Positions 19,559 to 29,141 of a stretch of DNA of 64,000 nucleotides are shown one piece after another. The translations under genes were made by a program, and so were the position numbers. Under the pieces are notes generated by a model, which made no database searches, was not told the origin of the DNA, and worked only from the letters and a program-made list of their open reading frames with translations. The DNA is from Nocardiopsis mwathae. Lineage in GTDB: Bacteria; Actinomycetota; Actinomycetes; Streptosporangiales; Streptosporangiaceae. Every line of letters begins with the position of its first letter. Positions within the stretch are counted from its first letter, which is position 1. Location: positions 3,720,001-3,784,000 of the forward strand of contig NZ_JACHDS010000001.1 of NCBI RefSeq assembly GCF_014201195.1. Reading direction: 5' to 3'.

Positions 19559-19623
19559 CCCAACGGGCATGAGGCACACGGTTTAGATCCGTGACAGTGC
19601 GGGTTCGAATCCCGCCGGCCCCA
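19549..19623 (+). tRNA. tRNA with anticodon UAG (Leu) but short variable loop
   Basis: A complete cloverleaf: 7-bp acceptor (GGGGCCG/CGGCCCC), U8-A9, a D arm with G18-G19, an anticodon stem CACGG/CCGTG around loop TTTAGAT (anticodon TAG), a 5-nt variable loop ACAGT, T arm GCGGG/CCCGC with loop TTCGAAT, and discriminator A. CCA is not encoded. The anticodon should read CUA (Leu), but bacterial tRNA-Leu species have a long variable arm, which is absent here, so the charged amino acid is uncertain. It overlaps the HNH gene by 10 nt and is followed by a terminator, so the two are probably one transcript. Confidence 0.88.
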
Positions 19624-19633
19624 CATGTGACGA

Positions 19634-19671
19634 GGCGGGGGACACTGTAGCGTCCCCCGCCCTTTCGTTTT
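19634..19671 (+). terminator. Rho-independent terminator after the tRNA
   Basis: A 10-bp perfect stem (GGCGGGGGAC/GTCCCCCGCC, 8-nt loop) followed by CTTTCGTTTT. It begins 11 nt after the tRNA 3' end. Confidence 0.85.
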
Positions 19672-19688
19672 CGTCGGATGGTCGGGTG

Positions 19689-20984
19689 CTACCGGGATAC
19701 CAGCATCCACACCACGAAGGCGACCAGGACGGCGACGCCCAGCACCACGGCGGCGGCCACCGGGATGAGGTTGCTGTTGCGGTGCTTGCCCGAGCTGGTC
19801 AGGCCGAGGGTGTCGGTGGACTCGCGGATCGAGGTGAGCATGTGGCTCACCGACTCGGGGCGGTGCCTCTGCAGGCGTTCTTGCAGGTTGGACATCGACT
19901 CCGACATCGACTCGTGCAGGGAGTGGCGCAGCGCCTGGGCTCCCTGGCGGAAGTGGTCGCGGGCGGTGTCGTAGTTGCCGGCCTCGCCGCGGTCGGCCTC
20001 CGTGCCCTCCGGCTGGGCGGGGATGACCGCCTGCGCGCCCGTCTCCGCCGCGTTCTGGGCGGCGGTCTCCGGGCTGGTCTCCGGCGCCCACGGGGCCAGT
20101 GCGGCGATGCGCAGCATCTTGGTGGCGTTCTCGTGGGTGAGCCGGTCCTCCGGCTGGACATGCAGCAGGCCGGCCAGCACCGGGGCCAGCGGGCCCGCGT
20201 TCGCCGCCGCGGGCGGCTCCTCCAGCTCCACGCCCTTGAGGATGCGGATGTAGCCCTTGCGGTCGTAGGGCGGGTGCCCCTCGACCGCCGCGTACAGGGT
20301 GGCGCCCAGCGACCACAGGTCCGACTCGGGGCCCACCGGCCCCGCCTTGGCCCGCTCCGGCGGGATGTAGGACGGCGAGCCGATGATGCGGCCCGAACTG
20401 CTCAGCGCGGACTCACCCGTCCACGCCGCCAGGCCGAAGTCGGTGAGGACCACGCGCCCGGTGTCGCTGATCATGACGTTGTCCGGCTTGACGTCGCGGT
20501 GCACGATGCCCTCGTCGTGGGCGACCTTCAACGCCTCGATCAGCTGCAGGCCGATCTCGGCCACCCGCTGGTAGGGCAGCGGTCCGGCCAGCTTGATCAC
20601 GCCGTCCAGGGTCCGGGCGTTGATGAACTCCATGACGATCCACGGGCGATCGTCCTCGTCCACGACGTCGAGGACGGTGACGACGCCCGGGTGGGTCAAC
20701 CGTGCGGCCACCCGGGCCTCGCGCGTGGTGCGCTGCAGCAGGGATTCGCGCTCCGCCGTGCTCAGGTCCGTGGGCAGCCGCAGCTCCTTGACCGCGACCT
20801 CGCGGTCGAGGACGAGGTCGGTGGCGCGCCAGACGGTTCCGACGCCGCCGCGGGCGACTTCTTCCAGCAGCTGATACCGCCCCTTGAGCACGCGCTCCTG
20901 AGGACCTGCCTCAAGCGTGCTCGGGCGTGCGGACTCCTGCGGCTGGTCGTGCCGCTCTGCTTCGGGCTTCTCGATGGAGGACAC
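19689..20984 (-). CDS. Membrane-anchored Ser/Thr protein kinase
   Basis: A 431-residue Hanks-type kinase. The N-terminal kinase domain (about 35-290) has the glycine loop (VARGGVGTVW), VAVKEL lysine, catalytic HRDVKPDN, DFGLA and the PPE variant of APE. A juxtamembrane region of about 100 residues rich in Ala/Glu/Ser leads to one transmembrane helix near the C terminus (LIPVAAAVVLGVAVLVAFVV), leaving almost nothing outside, so no PASTA-type sensor. The start is a GTG with no obvious ribosome site and may be leaderless. Its substrates are unknown. Confidence 0.92.
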   Translation of the reverse strand: MSSIEKPEAERHDQPQESARPSTLEAGPQERVLKGRYQLLEEVARGGVGTVWRATDLVLDREVAVKELRLPTDLSTAERESLLQRTTREARVAARLTHPGVVTVLDVVDEDDRPWIVMEFINARTLDGVIKLAGPLPYQRVAEIGLQLIEALKVAHDEGIVHRDVKPDNVMISDTGRVVLTDFGLAAWTGESALSSSGRIIGSPSYIPPERAKAGPVGPESDLWSLGATLYAAVEGHPPYDRKGYIRILKGVELEEPPAAANAGPLAPVLAGLLHVQPEDRLTHENATKMLRIAALAPWAPETSPETAAQNAAETGAQAVIPAQPEGTEADRGEAGNYDTARDHFRQGAQALRHSLHESMSESMSNLQERLQRHRPESVSHMLTSIRESTDTLGLTSSGKHRNSNLIPVAAAVVLGVAVLVAFVVWMLVSR

Positions 20985-21239
20985 GGCTAGTCGCGAGTCT
21001 GATCACGGGCCACGTCGGCCTCCTGCGGGCTTTTCCGGTCGCGGGCGCGTCGGTTACTGGTCGGATCACTCGTTATATCAGCTGTGAGCAGCGTCCGAGC
21101 TGGTAGTTGCAAGATCACACTCACATGGGTTCGGTTTCGTTATCTCGCACAAAAGCCCCTTATGCGAACACTGACCGCTCTTTTACCTGATCTTGCCCAT
21201 AGGGGATATTCGAAACAGGACGGACACCCTCGGGTCCGC

Positions 21240-22586
21240 TCAGCTCCACAGCGACTCGGGGTCGCGCACCTCCACGGCGCCCACGCCGGTCTCCCGAAGC
21301 GGCCCCTCCAGCTGGCCGGCGTCGCCGACCACCACCGCGACGACCTCCTCGGGCTTCAGGTAGTCGACCGCCGCCCGGCGCAGGTCGTCGGCGGTGACCC
21401 GCTCGAACCCGGCGCGCAGCCGGTCGACGTGGTCCTCGGGCAGGTCGTGCACGACCATCTCCACCATGGCGTAGGCCAGGCTGCGCGCGGTGGAGTAGGT
21501 GACGGGGAGGCCCACGGTGTTGGACTCGCGGACGGCCGACAGCTCGCCCTCGGTGACCCCGTCCGTGCGCAGCTTCTCGATCTCCTCCAGGCTCGCCGTG
21601 ATCGAGTGGGCCGTTGTGGGCGCCTCCACCTGGGTGCTGATGTAGAACACCCCGCTGTCGCGCCGCAGGTCGAACCGGCAGCCCACGCCGTAGGTGTAGC
21701 CGAGCTCCTCGCGCAGCTTCATGTTCAGCCGCGAGGTGAACATCCCGCCCAGGACGTCGCTCATGCCCTCGGCCCGGGGCAGGTCGATGTCGGAGCGGGA
21801 CGGCGCGTGGTGCGCCATGAAGATCGCCGACTGCACCGAGCCGGGCCGGTCGAGCAGGAGGATCCGCGGCAGCTCGCCGGAGGCGCGCTCCGGCGGGGTG
21901 ACGGGCGCCGGCTCGGCCGGGGCGGCATCACCGAACACCGTGCGGCCGAGCGCCTCCAGGTCGACGTCGGACAGGTCGCCCACGACCACCAGCGTCCCGG
22001 CCACGCCCGCGATGGACCGGGCGTGGAAGTCCGCGACGATCTCCGGGGTGACGTCGGCGAGGCGGACCGGGCCGCCGTTGAGCGGGGTGGCGTACCTGCC
22101 GGTGAACAGCTGCCCGCCTACGGCACGGCTGGCCAGCGTGGAGGGCTGGGAGACGTCCAGCCAGAACCGCTCCAGCAGCTGCTCGCGGCGGCGCAGCACG
22201 TCCTCGGCGCGCAGCGCGGGGGTGCGGACGGCCTCGGCGAACAGCGCGGTGGCGTCGGTGATGCGGTTGACCGGGGCGTCGACGCCGGTGACGAAGCCGT
22301 CCCAGCTCACCCGGGAGACCCACTCCGCGCCGTGCCGCTCCAGGGCCGGGGCGAGCGAGCTGTTGCCGTGCATGCCGTCTTCGAGCACGTCCCCGGTGAG
22401 GGTGGCGACGCCCATGCGGTCGAGCGGTTCGGCGGCGCCGCCGGCGGGCTGGACCAGGCGGATCGCGGCGAAGGACTGGCCGGGCACGTCGATGGCGACC
22501 ACGGTTCCCCCGCCGACCTGGAGTCGCTGCGGCTTGGGGAAGGTGTAGGGCTGGGCGGCGCCGGGCTCGGGACGGGTCTGCAGCAT
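21240..22586 (-). CDS. M16-family peptidase subunit lacking the zinc motif
   Basis: A 448-residue M16 (pitrilysin/processing peptidase) protein without the HxxEH zinc motif, typical of the non-catalytic partner in a heterodimer. The C-terminal M16_C half has the RLNMKLREELGYTYGVG block characteristic of these subunits. It follows the catalytic subunit gene in the same direction, 116 bp downstream. I chose the ATG at 22586; the frame runs open far upstream but that part is arginine-rich shadow of the neighbouring gene. The 255 bp between this gene and the kinase are AT-richer and hold no gene. Confidence 0.88.
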   Translation of the reverse strand: MLQTRPEPGAAQPYTFPKPQRLQVGGGTVVAIDVPGQSFAAIRLVQPAGGAAEPLDRMGVATLTGDVLEDGMHGNSSLAPALERHGAEWVSRVSWDGFVTGVDAPVNRITDATALFAEAVRTPALRAEDVLRRREQLLERFWLDVSQPSTLASRAVGGQLFTGRYATPLNGGPVRLADVTPEIVADFHARSIAGVAGTLVVVGDLSDVDLEALGRTVFGDAAPAEPAPVTPPERASGELPRILLLDRPGSVQSAIFMAHHAPSRSDIDLPRAEGMSDVLGGMFTSRLNMKLREELGYTYGVGCRFDLRRDSGVFYISTQVEAPTTAHSITASLEEIEKLRTDGVTEGELSAVRESNTVGLPVTYSTARSLAYAMVEMVVHDLPEDHVDRLRAGFERVTADDLRRAAVDYLKPEEVVAVVVGDAGQLEGPLRETGVGAVEVRDPESLWS

Positions 22587-22702
22587 GGAGGAAACGACTC
22601 TCTTCTTCGGCTCTTCGGCTCTGGGACGCGGGCCGTACGGACGTGGACGAGTGCGGGTCGGGCGGCTGCGGCGGCGGTGTGCCCCGGGCTCCCGCTGGCG
22701 GG

Positions 22703-24037
22703 TCAGGCGCCGACGGGTTCGCCCTCGGCCTCCGCCGGGGTCTCCTCGGGGTCGAAGCGGACGGTGAGCCGGTTCTCCGGGCCCAGGAGCCGCTTGGCGG
22801 CGGCGACGACTTCGTCGGTGCCGATCTCGGCCCAGCGCTGCGGCCAGGTGTAGGCCAGCTCCGGCTCGTCGAAGAGCATGGTGCAGCTGCCGATGGTGTC
22901 GGCGAGCCCGCTGGGGTGGGCGACGGACTGCAGGTGGTCGCGCTCCAGGACGGCGCGGGCGCGCTCCAGTTCCTCGTCGGAGATGCCCTGGGTGAGCAGG
23001 ACGATCTCCTCTAGGATCGCGGCCTCCAGCTCGTCTCCGCTGACGCCCTCGCGGGCGATCATGTTGACCAGCATGAGGCTGGGTGTGTAGCGGAACGGGA
23101 GCAGGTCGGCCGCGCCGCCGCCGTCGTCGGCGGCCAGGCCGCGCTCGACGACGAGTCGCCGGTAGAGGCGGCTGCCCTGGCCCTGGCCGAGGACGGCCGA
23201 GGCGAGCAGCATGGCGTCGAACTCGCGCTCGCCGTAGGCGGGGGTGCGGAAGCCGAGGAAGACCGCGGGTGCGGGGACGTTCTCGACGACCATGTCGCGC
23301 ACCGGTCCGCCGATGGGGCCGTCGAGGGTGGCGTCGGGCGCCTCGGCGACGGTCTCGCGGGCGGGGATGCCGCCGAAGTAGCGCTTGACGCGCTCGTGCA
23401 CGTCCTCGGGGTCGAGGCTGCTCACGATGGTGAGGACGAGGTTGTCCGGGCCGTAGTGGCGCTCGTGGAAGGAGAGGACGTAGTCGAGGTCGGCGGCGTC
23501 GAGGTCCTCCATCGACCCGATGGTCGGGTGGTGGTAGGGGTGGCCCTCGGGGTAGCCGAGCCGCAGGATGCGCTCCAGGGCGGTGCCGTAGGGCACGTTG
23601 TCGTAGCGCTGGCGGCGCTCGTTCTTGACGACGTCGCGCTGGTTGTCGAGGACGTCCTGGGTCATGCCGTCGCGCAGCGTCGCCAGGCGGTCGGCCTCCA
23701 GCCACAGGACGAGGTCCAGCGCGTGCTCGGGCACGGTCTCGAAGTAGTTGGTGCGGTCGCTGGAGGTGGAGGCGTTGATGTCGCCGCCGAGCCGCTCGAC
23801 CGCGTCGAAGTGCTCGCTCTTCTTGACGTTGCCGCTGCCCTGGAACATGAGGTGCTCGAACAGGTGGGCAAAGCCGGTCCGGCCGGGGACCTCGTGCCGT
23901 GAGCCGACCCCGTACCAGAGGTTGACGGCGGCCACCTGACCGGTCGCCGCCGGGGCCGTCACCAGGCGGAGCCCGTTGTCCAGTGTGAAGCGACCGATCT
24001 GTCCCGCCGCACCGTTGGTCGTCACCAGTTCTTGCAC
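22703..24037 (-). CDS. M16-family zinc peptidase, catalytic subunit
   Basis: A 444-residue M16B peptidase with the inverted zinc motif HLFEH (His58, Glu61, His62) and a downstream glutamate in KNERRQRYDN as third ligand. The C-terminal domain holds QGQGSRLYRRLVVERGLA. With the inactive partner encoded next, it probably forms a clamshell heterodimer cleaving small peptides. The start is a GTG right after AAGGG. There is no signal peptide, so it is cytoplasmic. Confidence 0.92.
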   Translation of the reverse strand: MQELVTTNGAAGQIGRFTLDNGLRLVTAPAATGQVAAVNLWYGVGSRHEVPGRTGFAHLFEHLMFQGSGNVKKSEHFDAVERLGGDINASTSSDRTNYFETVPEHALDLVLWLEADRLATLRDGMTQDVLDNQRDVVKNERRQRYDNVPYGTALERILRLGYPEGHPYHHPTIGSMEDLDAADLDYVLSFHERHYGPDNLVLTIVSSLDPEDVHERVKRYFGGIPARETVAEAPDATLDGPIGGPVRDMVVENVPAPAVFLGFRTPAYGEREFDAMLLASAVLGQGQGSRLYRRLVVERGLAADDGGGAADLLPFRYTPSLMLVNMIAREGVSGDELEAAILEEIVLLTQGISDEELERARAVLERDHLQSVAHPSGLADTIGSCTMLFDEPELAYTWPQRWAEIGTDEVVAAAKRLLGPENRLTVRFDPEETPAEAEGEPVGA

Positions 24038-24198
24038 CCCTTGCCCGCGCCGATAGTGGTGTTCGTCTGCTCACCGAGCCTATGTCCTCGGCGCGCTGCG
24101 TGCGTACGCATACACGAGAGAAAAAGCGGTGCGGGGTCGGGCTTGGGCGGCCGCGGGCCCCGGCGGCCGCAGGGGGTCGCCGGGGTCGGGCGGGCGGG

Positions 24199-24945
<747 letters not shown>

Positions 24946-24986
24946 CTATCCGCACCCGCCGCCCGGTCGCGCGCCGAGCCCCACCC

Positions 24987-25046
24987 TTGATCTCGGGGAT
25001 ATCGGGGTAAGAATCGGCGCTGAGACCCCGATATCCCCGAGATCAA
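24987..25046. repeat. Dispersed palindrome, copy 1
   Basis: Perfect 22-bp arms beginning TTGATCTCGGGGATATCGGG around a 16-nt centre. It belongs to the family seen at 45105, 55404, 55629 and 60070. It lies just beyond the aminotransferase stop codon and upstream of the methyltransferase, where it can end the aminotransferase transcript. Confidence 0.9.
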
Positions 25047-25061
25047 CGGAAGGGGCGGGGG

Positions 25062-26246
25062 TCAGGGGGCGAAGGCGCGGGTGAGGCGGTCGACGGCCTC
25101 GTCGAGGACCTTGTCCTGCTTGCAGAAGGCGAAGCGGACGAGGTGCCGGCCGGCGTCCTGGTCGTCGTAGAGGACCTGGGCGGGAACGGCGGCCACCCCG
25201 GCGGTGCGGGGCAGGGCGCGGGCCAGTTCGATGCCGTCGTCGAAGCCGAGGGGCCGGATGTCGGCCATGACGAAGTAGGTGCCCTGGCTGCGCTGCACGT
25301 CGAACCCGGCGCTGCGCAGTCCCGCGGCGAGCCGGTCGCGCTTGGCCTGCAGGGCGTCGCGCTGGGCGCGCACCCAGTCGGCCTCGGCGGTGATGGCGTC
25401 GGCGATGGCGAGCTGGAGGGCGCCGTTGGCGGTGAAGGTGAGGAACTGGTTGACGGTGCGCACCGCGCGCACCAGTGCGGCGGGGCCCATGACCCAGCCG
25501 GTCTTCCAGGCGGTGACGGAGAAGGTCTTGCCCACCGAGGAGATCGACAGGGTGCGCTCGCGCATGCCGGGCAGGGTGGCCGGTGGGACGTGCTCGGCGC
25601 CGTCGAAGGTGAGGTGTTCGTAGACCTCGTCGGTGAGCACGATGACGTCGTGTTCGGCGCAGACGTCGGCGATGACGCCCAGTTCGGCGCGGGTGAACAC
25701 GGTGCCGGTGGGGTTGTGCGGGGTGTTGACGATGATCATGCGGGTGCGGGGGCCGACGGCGGCGCGCAGCTCGTCGGGGTCGAAGGTGAACCGCCCGTCG
25801 GGGCCGGGCCGCAGGGTGACGGGGCGGCGGACGCCTCCGGCCATGGCGATGACCGCGGCGTAGGAGTCGTACATGGGCTCGAAGAGCACGACCTCGTCGC
25901 CGGGTTCCACCAGGCCGAGGACCCCGGCGGCGATTCCGGCGGTGGCGCCGACGGTGATGTAGACCTCGGTGTCGGGGTCGTGGTCGAGGCCGAAGCGGCG
26001 GGAGCGGTCGGCGGCCACGGCGCGTCGCAGTTCGGGGCGGCCGAGGCCGGGCGGGTACTGGTTGACGCCGTCGCGGATGTGGTGGGCCGCGGCGTCGATC
26101 AGCGACCGCGGGCCGTCGGTGTCGGGAAAGCCCTGGCCGAGGTTGACGGAGTCGGTCTCGACGGCCAGGCGGGTCATCTCGGCGAAGATCGTCTCGCCGA
26201 ACGGGCGCATGCGTTCCACAAGAGGTTCGTCCACCCTTGGGAGCAT
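25062..26246 (-). CDS. PLP-dependent aminotransferase, class I/II
   Basis: A 394-residue fold-type I aminotransferase. It has NLGQGFPDTDGP near residue 35, NTPHNPTG near 175, the PLP lysine in SSVGKTFSVTAWKTGW near 238, and the C-terminal RFAFCK arginine binding the alpha-carboxylate. It is closest in layout to kynurenine/glutamine transaminases and DapC-like succinyl-diaminopimelate aminotransferases; sequence alone does not decide. The stop is followed at 15 bp by palindrome copy 1. The BlaI regulator lies just upstream in the same direction (24 bp), so co-transcription is possible. Confidence 0.9.
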   Translation of the reverse strand: MLPRVDEPLVERMRPFGETIFAEMTRLAVETDSVNLGQGFPDTDGPRSLIDAAAHHIRDGVNQYPPGLGRPELRRAVAADRSRRFGLDHDPDTEVYITVGATAGIAAGVLGLVEPGDEVVLFEPMYDSYAAVIAMAGGVRRPVTLRPGPDGRFTFDPDELRAAVGPRTRMIIVNTPHNPTGTVFTRAELGVIADVCAEHDVIVLTDEVYEHLTFDGAEHVPPATLPGMRERTLSISSVGKTFSVTAWKTGWVMGPAALVRAVRTVNQFLTFTANGALQLAIADAITAEADWVRAQRDALQAKRDRLAAGLRSAGFDVQRSQGTYFVMADIRPLGFDDGIELARALPRTAGVAAVPAQVLYDDQDAGRHLVRFAFCKQDKVLDEAVDRLTRAFAP

Positions 26247-26270
26247 AGACCTCGGGTGGCGTGGGTCACC

Positions 26271-26681
26271 TCAGCCGTTGGTCGTCAGTCCGTGGGTGCG
26301 CGCCTGCTCGGTGCGGCGTTGGCGGACTTCGCGGAGGACGTCGTTGAGGCGCGCCATCTCCTCGTCGGAGAAGCTCTCGACGAAGCGCAGCATGGTCGTG
26401 CCCGGGTCTCCGCAGCCGCTGAAGACCTCCGACATGACGCGCGCGGTGTGCTCCTCGCGGGTCTCGCGCGGCCAGTACAGCCAGGCGCGGCCGGCCTTCT
26501 CCCGGTGCAGCAGCCCTTTGTGGTAGAGGATGTTGGTCACCGTCATGACCGTCGTATAGGCGACGTCGCGGTCGTAGATCATCGACTCGCGGACCTCCCG
26601 GACCACGAGGGGTCCGTCGGCCCGCCAGAGCGCGTCCATGATCGCGGCTTCGAGCTCCCCGAAACCTTTCACCCGCCCCAC
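26271..26681 (-). CDS. BlaI/MecI/CopY-family repressor
   Basis: A 136-residue protein with the family's winged helix (LEAAIMDALWRADGPLVVREV, then AYTTVMTVTNILYHKGLL as recognition region) and a C-terminal dimerisation part with ARVMSEVFSG and SFSDEEMARL. Such repressors are usually inactivated by a BlaR-type membrane protease; none is nearby. The start is a GTG with GGAACGGAG upstream. The 221 bp before it hold no gene. Confidence 0.9.
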   Translation of the reverse strand: MGRVKGFGELEAAIMDALWRADGPLVVREVRESMIYDRDVAYTTVMTVTNILYHKGLLHREKAGRAWLYWPRETREEHTARVMSEVFSGCGDPGTTMLRFVESFSDEEMARLNDVLREVRQRRTEQARTHGLTTNG

Positions 26682-26902
26682 CTCCGTTCCGACATGCTAA
26701 GAGCGGAAGCCGGGCGCCGGGGTAAAACCGGACCTAGGGAACGGATCCGCAGCCACGATGGGGGCGTTGTGGCTGATTTGTCTACACCGGCCGGGTATTC
26801 ACTAACGATTCCACCACGCCCTACCGCCGTTTCGGTGGCAAGATCCCCACTGCGGCCCGATTCGGGGGAATCGTCCAGGCCCGGGCGGGCTGCTCCACCG
26901 GC

Positions 26903-27772
26903 TCAGGCGAGCCCCCGCAGGTAGGCCCCGGCCTGCTCGGACAGGTTGCGCGGGATGACGTAGGGGCGCTCGGCGTTGACCTCGGGCCAGCAGTCGCGCA
27001 GCGCCTCGGGGCTGTCCTCCGCGGGCGCCGCCCCGGGCCCCTCGGCGACGAACACGCGGGCGACCCGGCCGCCGCCGACCGAGTAGATCTCCCCGGTGGT
27101 CTCGCAGTCCTCGTGGGCGAGCCACAGCACCAGGGGGGTGACGCGCTCCGGTGCCAGGTTCTCCCGCGCCGAAGGCGGGAACAGGTCCTCGGTCAACCGG
27201 GTGTAGGCGACGGGGGCGAGGGCGTTGGCCGTGATGTCGTAGCCGGCGCCCTCGATGGCCAGCGTCTTGGTCAGCCCGATGACGCCCATCTTGGCGGCGG
27301 CATAGTTGCTCTGCCCGAAGTTGCCGAACAGCCCGGAGGGGGACGTGGTGGTGATGATCCGGCCGAAGCCGTTCGCCCGCATGTGCCCGAAGGCGGCCCG
27401 GGTGACCAGGAAGGTGCCCCGCAGGTGGACGCCGACCACACGGTCCCACTCGGCCACCGTGATGTTCTTGAAAGCGCGGTCGCGCAGCAGCCCCGCGTTG
27501 TTCACGACGATGTCGACCCGTCCGAAGGACTCCACGGCGGTCTCGATGAGGGCGTCGGCCTCGTCCTCCGCGGAGACGTCGCCGTCGTCGGAGACCGCGA
27601 GCCCGCCGCGGTCCCGGATCTCCCCCACGACCCGCGCGGCGGCCGCGCCGTCGGTGTCGTTGACGACGAGTCGGGCGCCGCGCGCGGCCAGGCCCAGGGC
27701 GTGCGACCGGCCGAGCCCGTGCCCGGCTCCGGTGACGACGGCGATGCGCCCGTCGAGCCGCAGTTCGGTCAT
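26903..27772 (-). CDS. SDR-family oxidoreductase (3-hydroxyacyl-CoA dehydrogenase type)
   Basis: A 289-residue NAD(P)-dependent short-chain dehydrogenase. Cofactor motif TGAGHGLGRSHA lies near residue 15, NNAG near 90 and catalytic YAAAK near 160. Length, VVNDTDG after the second strand and the C-terminal extension resemble the dehydrogenase unit of peroxisomal multifunctional enzyme 2, so a fatty acyl or steroid substrate is likely. I chose the ATG at 27772, with GGAAGGAAC upstream. A longer frame exists but only antisense-like sequence precedes. Confidence 0.88.
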   Translation of the reverse strand: MTELRLDGRIAVVTGAGHGLGRSHALGLAARGARLVVNDTDGAAAARVVGEIRDRGGLAVSDDGDVSAEDEADALIETAVESFGRVDIVVNNAGLLRDRAFKNITVAEWDRVVGVHLRGTFLVTRAAFGHMRANGFGRIITTTSPSGLFGNFGQSNYAAAKMGVIGLTKTLAIEGAGYDITANALAPVAYTRLTEDLFPPSARENLAPERVTPLVLWLAHEDCETTGEIYSVGGGRVARVFVAEGPGAAPAEDSPEALRDCWPEVNAERPYVIPRNLSEQAGAYLRGLA

Positions 27773-28033
27773 GTCGGCTGTTCCTTCCGAGGCGTGGGAT
27801 GGTCCGGGAAACGCGGCACGCGTCCGCGTGCGCGCGGGCCCGTGCTGCGGTGTTCCGTACCCGTTTTCCCGTTCCCGGCACGGGGGTGGCGGGCGGTTCC
27901 GGCGGCGGTCAGAATACGGGCTGCGGGCCGCGGGCCCGGGTTTCCGGGGCCGCACAGCGCGGCGCGGTGCGGCCGCGCTCACCGGGGAACGCCTCCGTCC
28001 GCCGCCGAGCGACCGATGAGGAGTGGAGTGCGG

Positions 28034-28582
28034 ATGCAGGACAGAGCAGGGACCCACGAGAACGAGCGGGCGCGCGGGCGGACCGGCGCCTCGGCCCGGC
28101 CGGACGGATCCGGCGGCTCCGGTCACCGCCGGGCGCGGATCCGGATGAGCGGCGCCGAGGTCGACGCGTTCCTCGCCACCCACCGCAAGGTGCAGGTGGC
28201 GACGGTGGGGCGGCACGGTGAGCCGCACCTGTCGACGCTGTTCTACGCGATGGTGGACGGCCGCCTGGCCTTCTGGACCTACGCCGCTTCGCAGAAGGCC
28301 GTCAACCTGCGGCGCGACCCGCGGCTGACCTGCCTGGTGGAGGACGGGGAGGACTACGCGGAGCTGCGCGGGGTGGCGCTGTACGGCACCGCCGAGGTGA
28401 GCGAGGACCCCGACACGGTGCTGAGGGTGGGCGCCGCCGTCGCCGCCGTGATGGCGGGCGCCGCAGAAGCGGACCTGCGCACGCCCGAGGCCCGGGCGGA
28501 ACTGGCGCGGGCCGGGCGCAAGCGCGCGGCGGTGTTCCTGTCCGTCGACCGGGTGGCGAGCTGGGACCACGGCAAGCTCTGA
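28034..28582 (+). CDS. PPOX-fold (pyridoxamine 5'-phosphate oxidase family) protein
   Basis: A 182-residue protein with a split-barrel flavin/F420-binding fold from about residue 40: HRKVQVATVGRHGEPHLSTLFY, then NLRRDPRLTCLVEDG and LRGVALYGTAEV. It is probably an F420- or FMN-dependent reductase of the actinobacterial PPOX class. The ATG at 28034 with AGGAGTGGAG upstream gives an arginine/glycine-rich N-terminal extension of 37 residues. The alternative ATG at 28145 lacks a ribosome site. It is divergent from the SDR gene. Confidence 0.82.
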   Translation: MQDRAGTHENERARGRTGASARPDGSGGSGHRRARIRMSGAEVDAFLATHRKVQVATVGRHGEPHLSTLFYAMVDGRLAFWTYAASQKAVNLRRDPRLTCLVEDGEDYAELRGVALYGTAEVSEDPDTVLRVGAAVAAVMAGAAEADLRTPEARAELARAGRKRAAVFLSVDRVASWDHGKL

Positions 28583-29141
28583 GCCCTCGGCGCGGGGGGA
28601 ATGAAGGGCGCGCCGGGCCCGCACCCGCGGCCGGGGGCCGACAGGGGCCGGTGCCGCCGTTCTCGCATCCGACTCCACCGGTCCGCCGACCGCGGGCGCG
28701 GCCGTCCTGCCCGGTCGCGCACACTGGGTGAGACGTCGCACCCGTCGCCGCGGTTCCATGTGAATCGACGAAGATCCGCGCGGTTGGATGCGGCCGGAAG
28801 TGGGCATGGACACGGGGAACCGGCCCGGCGGCCGCCCTCGCCCCGCGCCGCAGCACCCCCGTCCGCACGTCTGCAACCAGCAAAAACGTCACAAAGGGAC
28901 CACGTGGCGGTTACGTGTCGCCCACTCCGGTGTGAACGATTGTTAGGTATATCCCAGTCCTCACGTGGCCAGGGGGCTACATCTTCATGCCCGGACAAGT
29001 AGCCTGTAAGTCGAGATTGCTGGCCGGGCGTGTGTCCAGGCGGCCATGTGGATGCCGCCGCACGTTGAGCCCGCCCTGCGTAGCGGCCATCTCTGCATAT
29101 ACACATTCACAAGCGAGCTGCGGAAGAGGGCGATCTCCGCC
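28583..29141. other. Intergenic region before kgd, 559 bp
   Basis: It holds the kgd promoter region: AT-richer DNA around 28930-28955 (GATTGTTAGGTATATCC) and a weak inverted repeat GGCTAC/GTAGCC near 28975-29004. I find no supported gene or known RNA. The frames that remain open here are arginine- and proline-rich. Confidence 0.5.

Noticed and set aside
19549-19623. Amber suppressor tRNA
   Set aside because: The anticodon is UAG, which pairs with CUA. An amber suppressor would need CUA as anticodon.
24987-25046. Insertion sequence ends
   Set aside because: The palindrome is only 60-68 bp, holds no transposase and shows no clear target duplication; it is better described as a dispersed palindromic repeat.
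26903-28876. A 657-residue SDR fusion
   Set aside because: The N-terminal half is antisense to the PPOX gene and low in complexity; the ribosome site at 27772 marks the true start.
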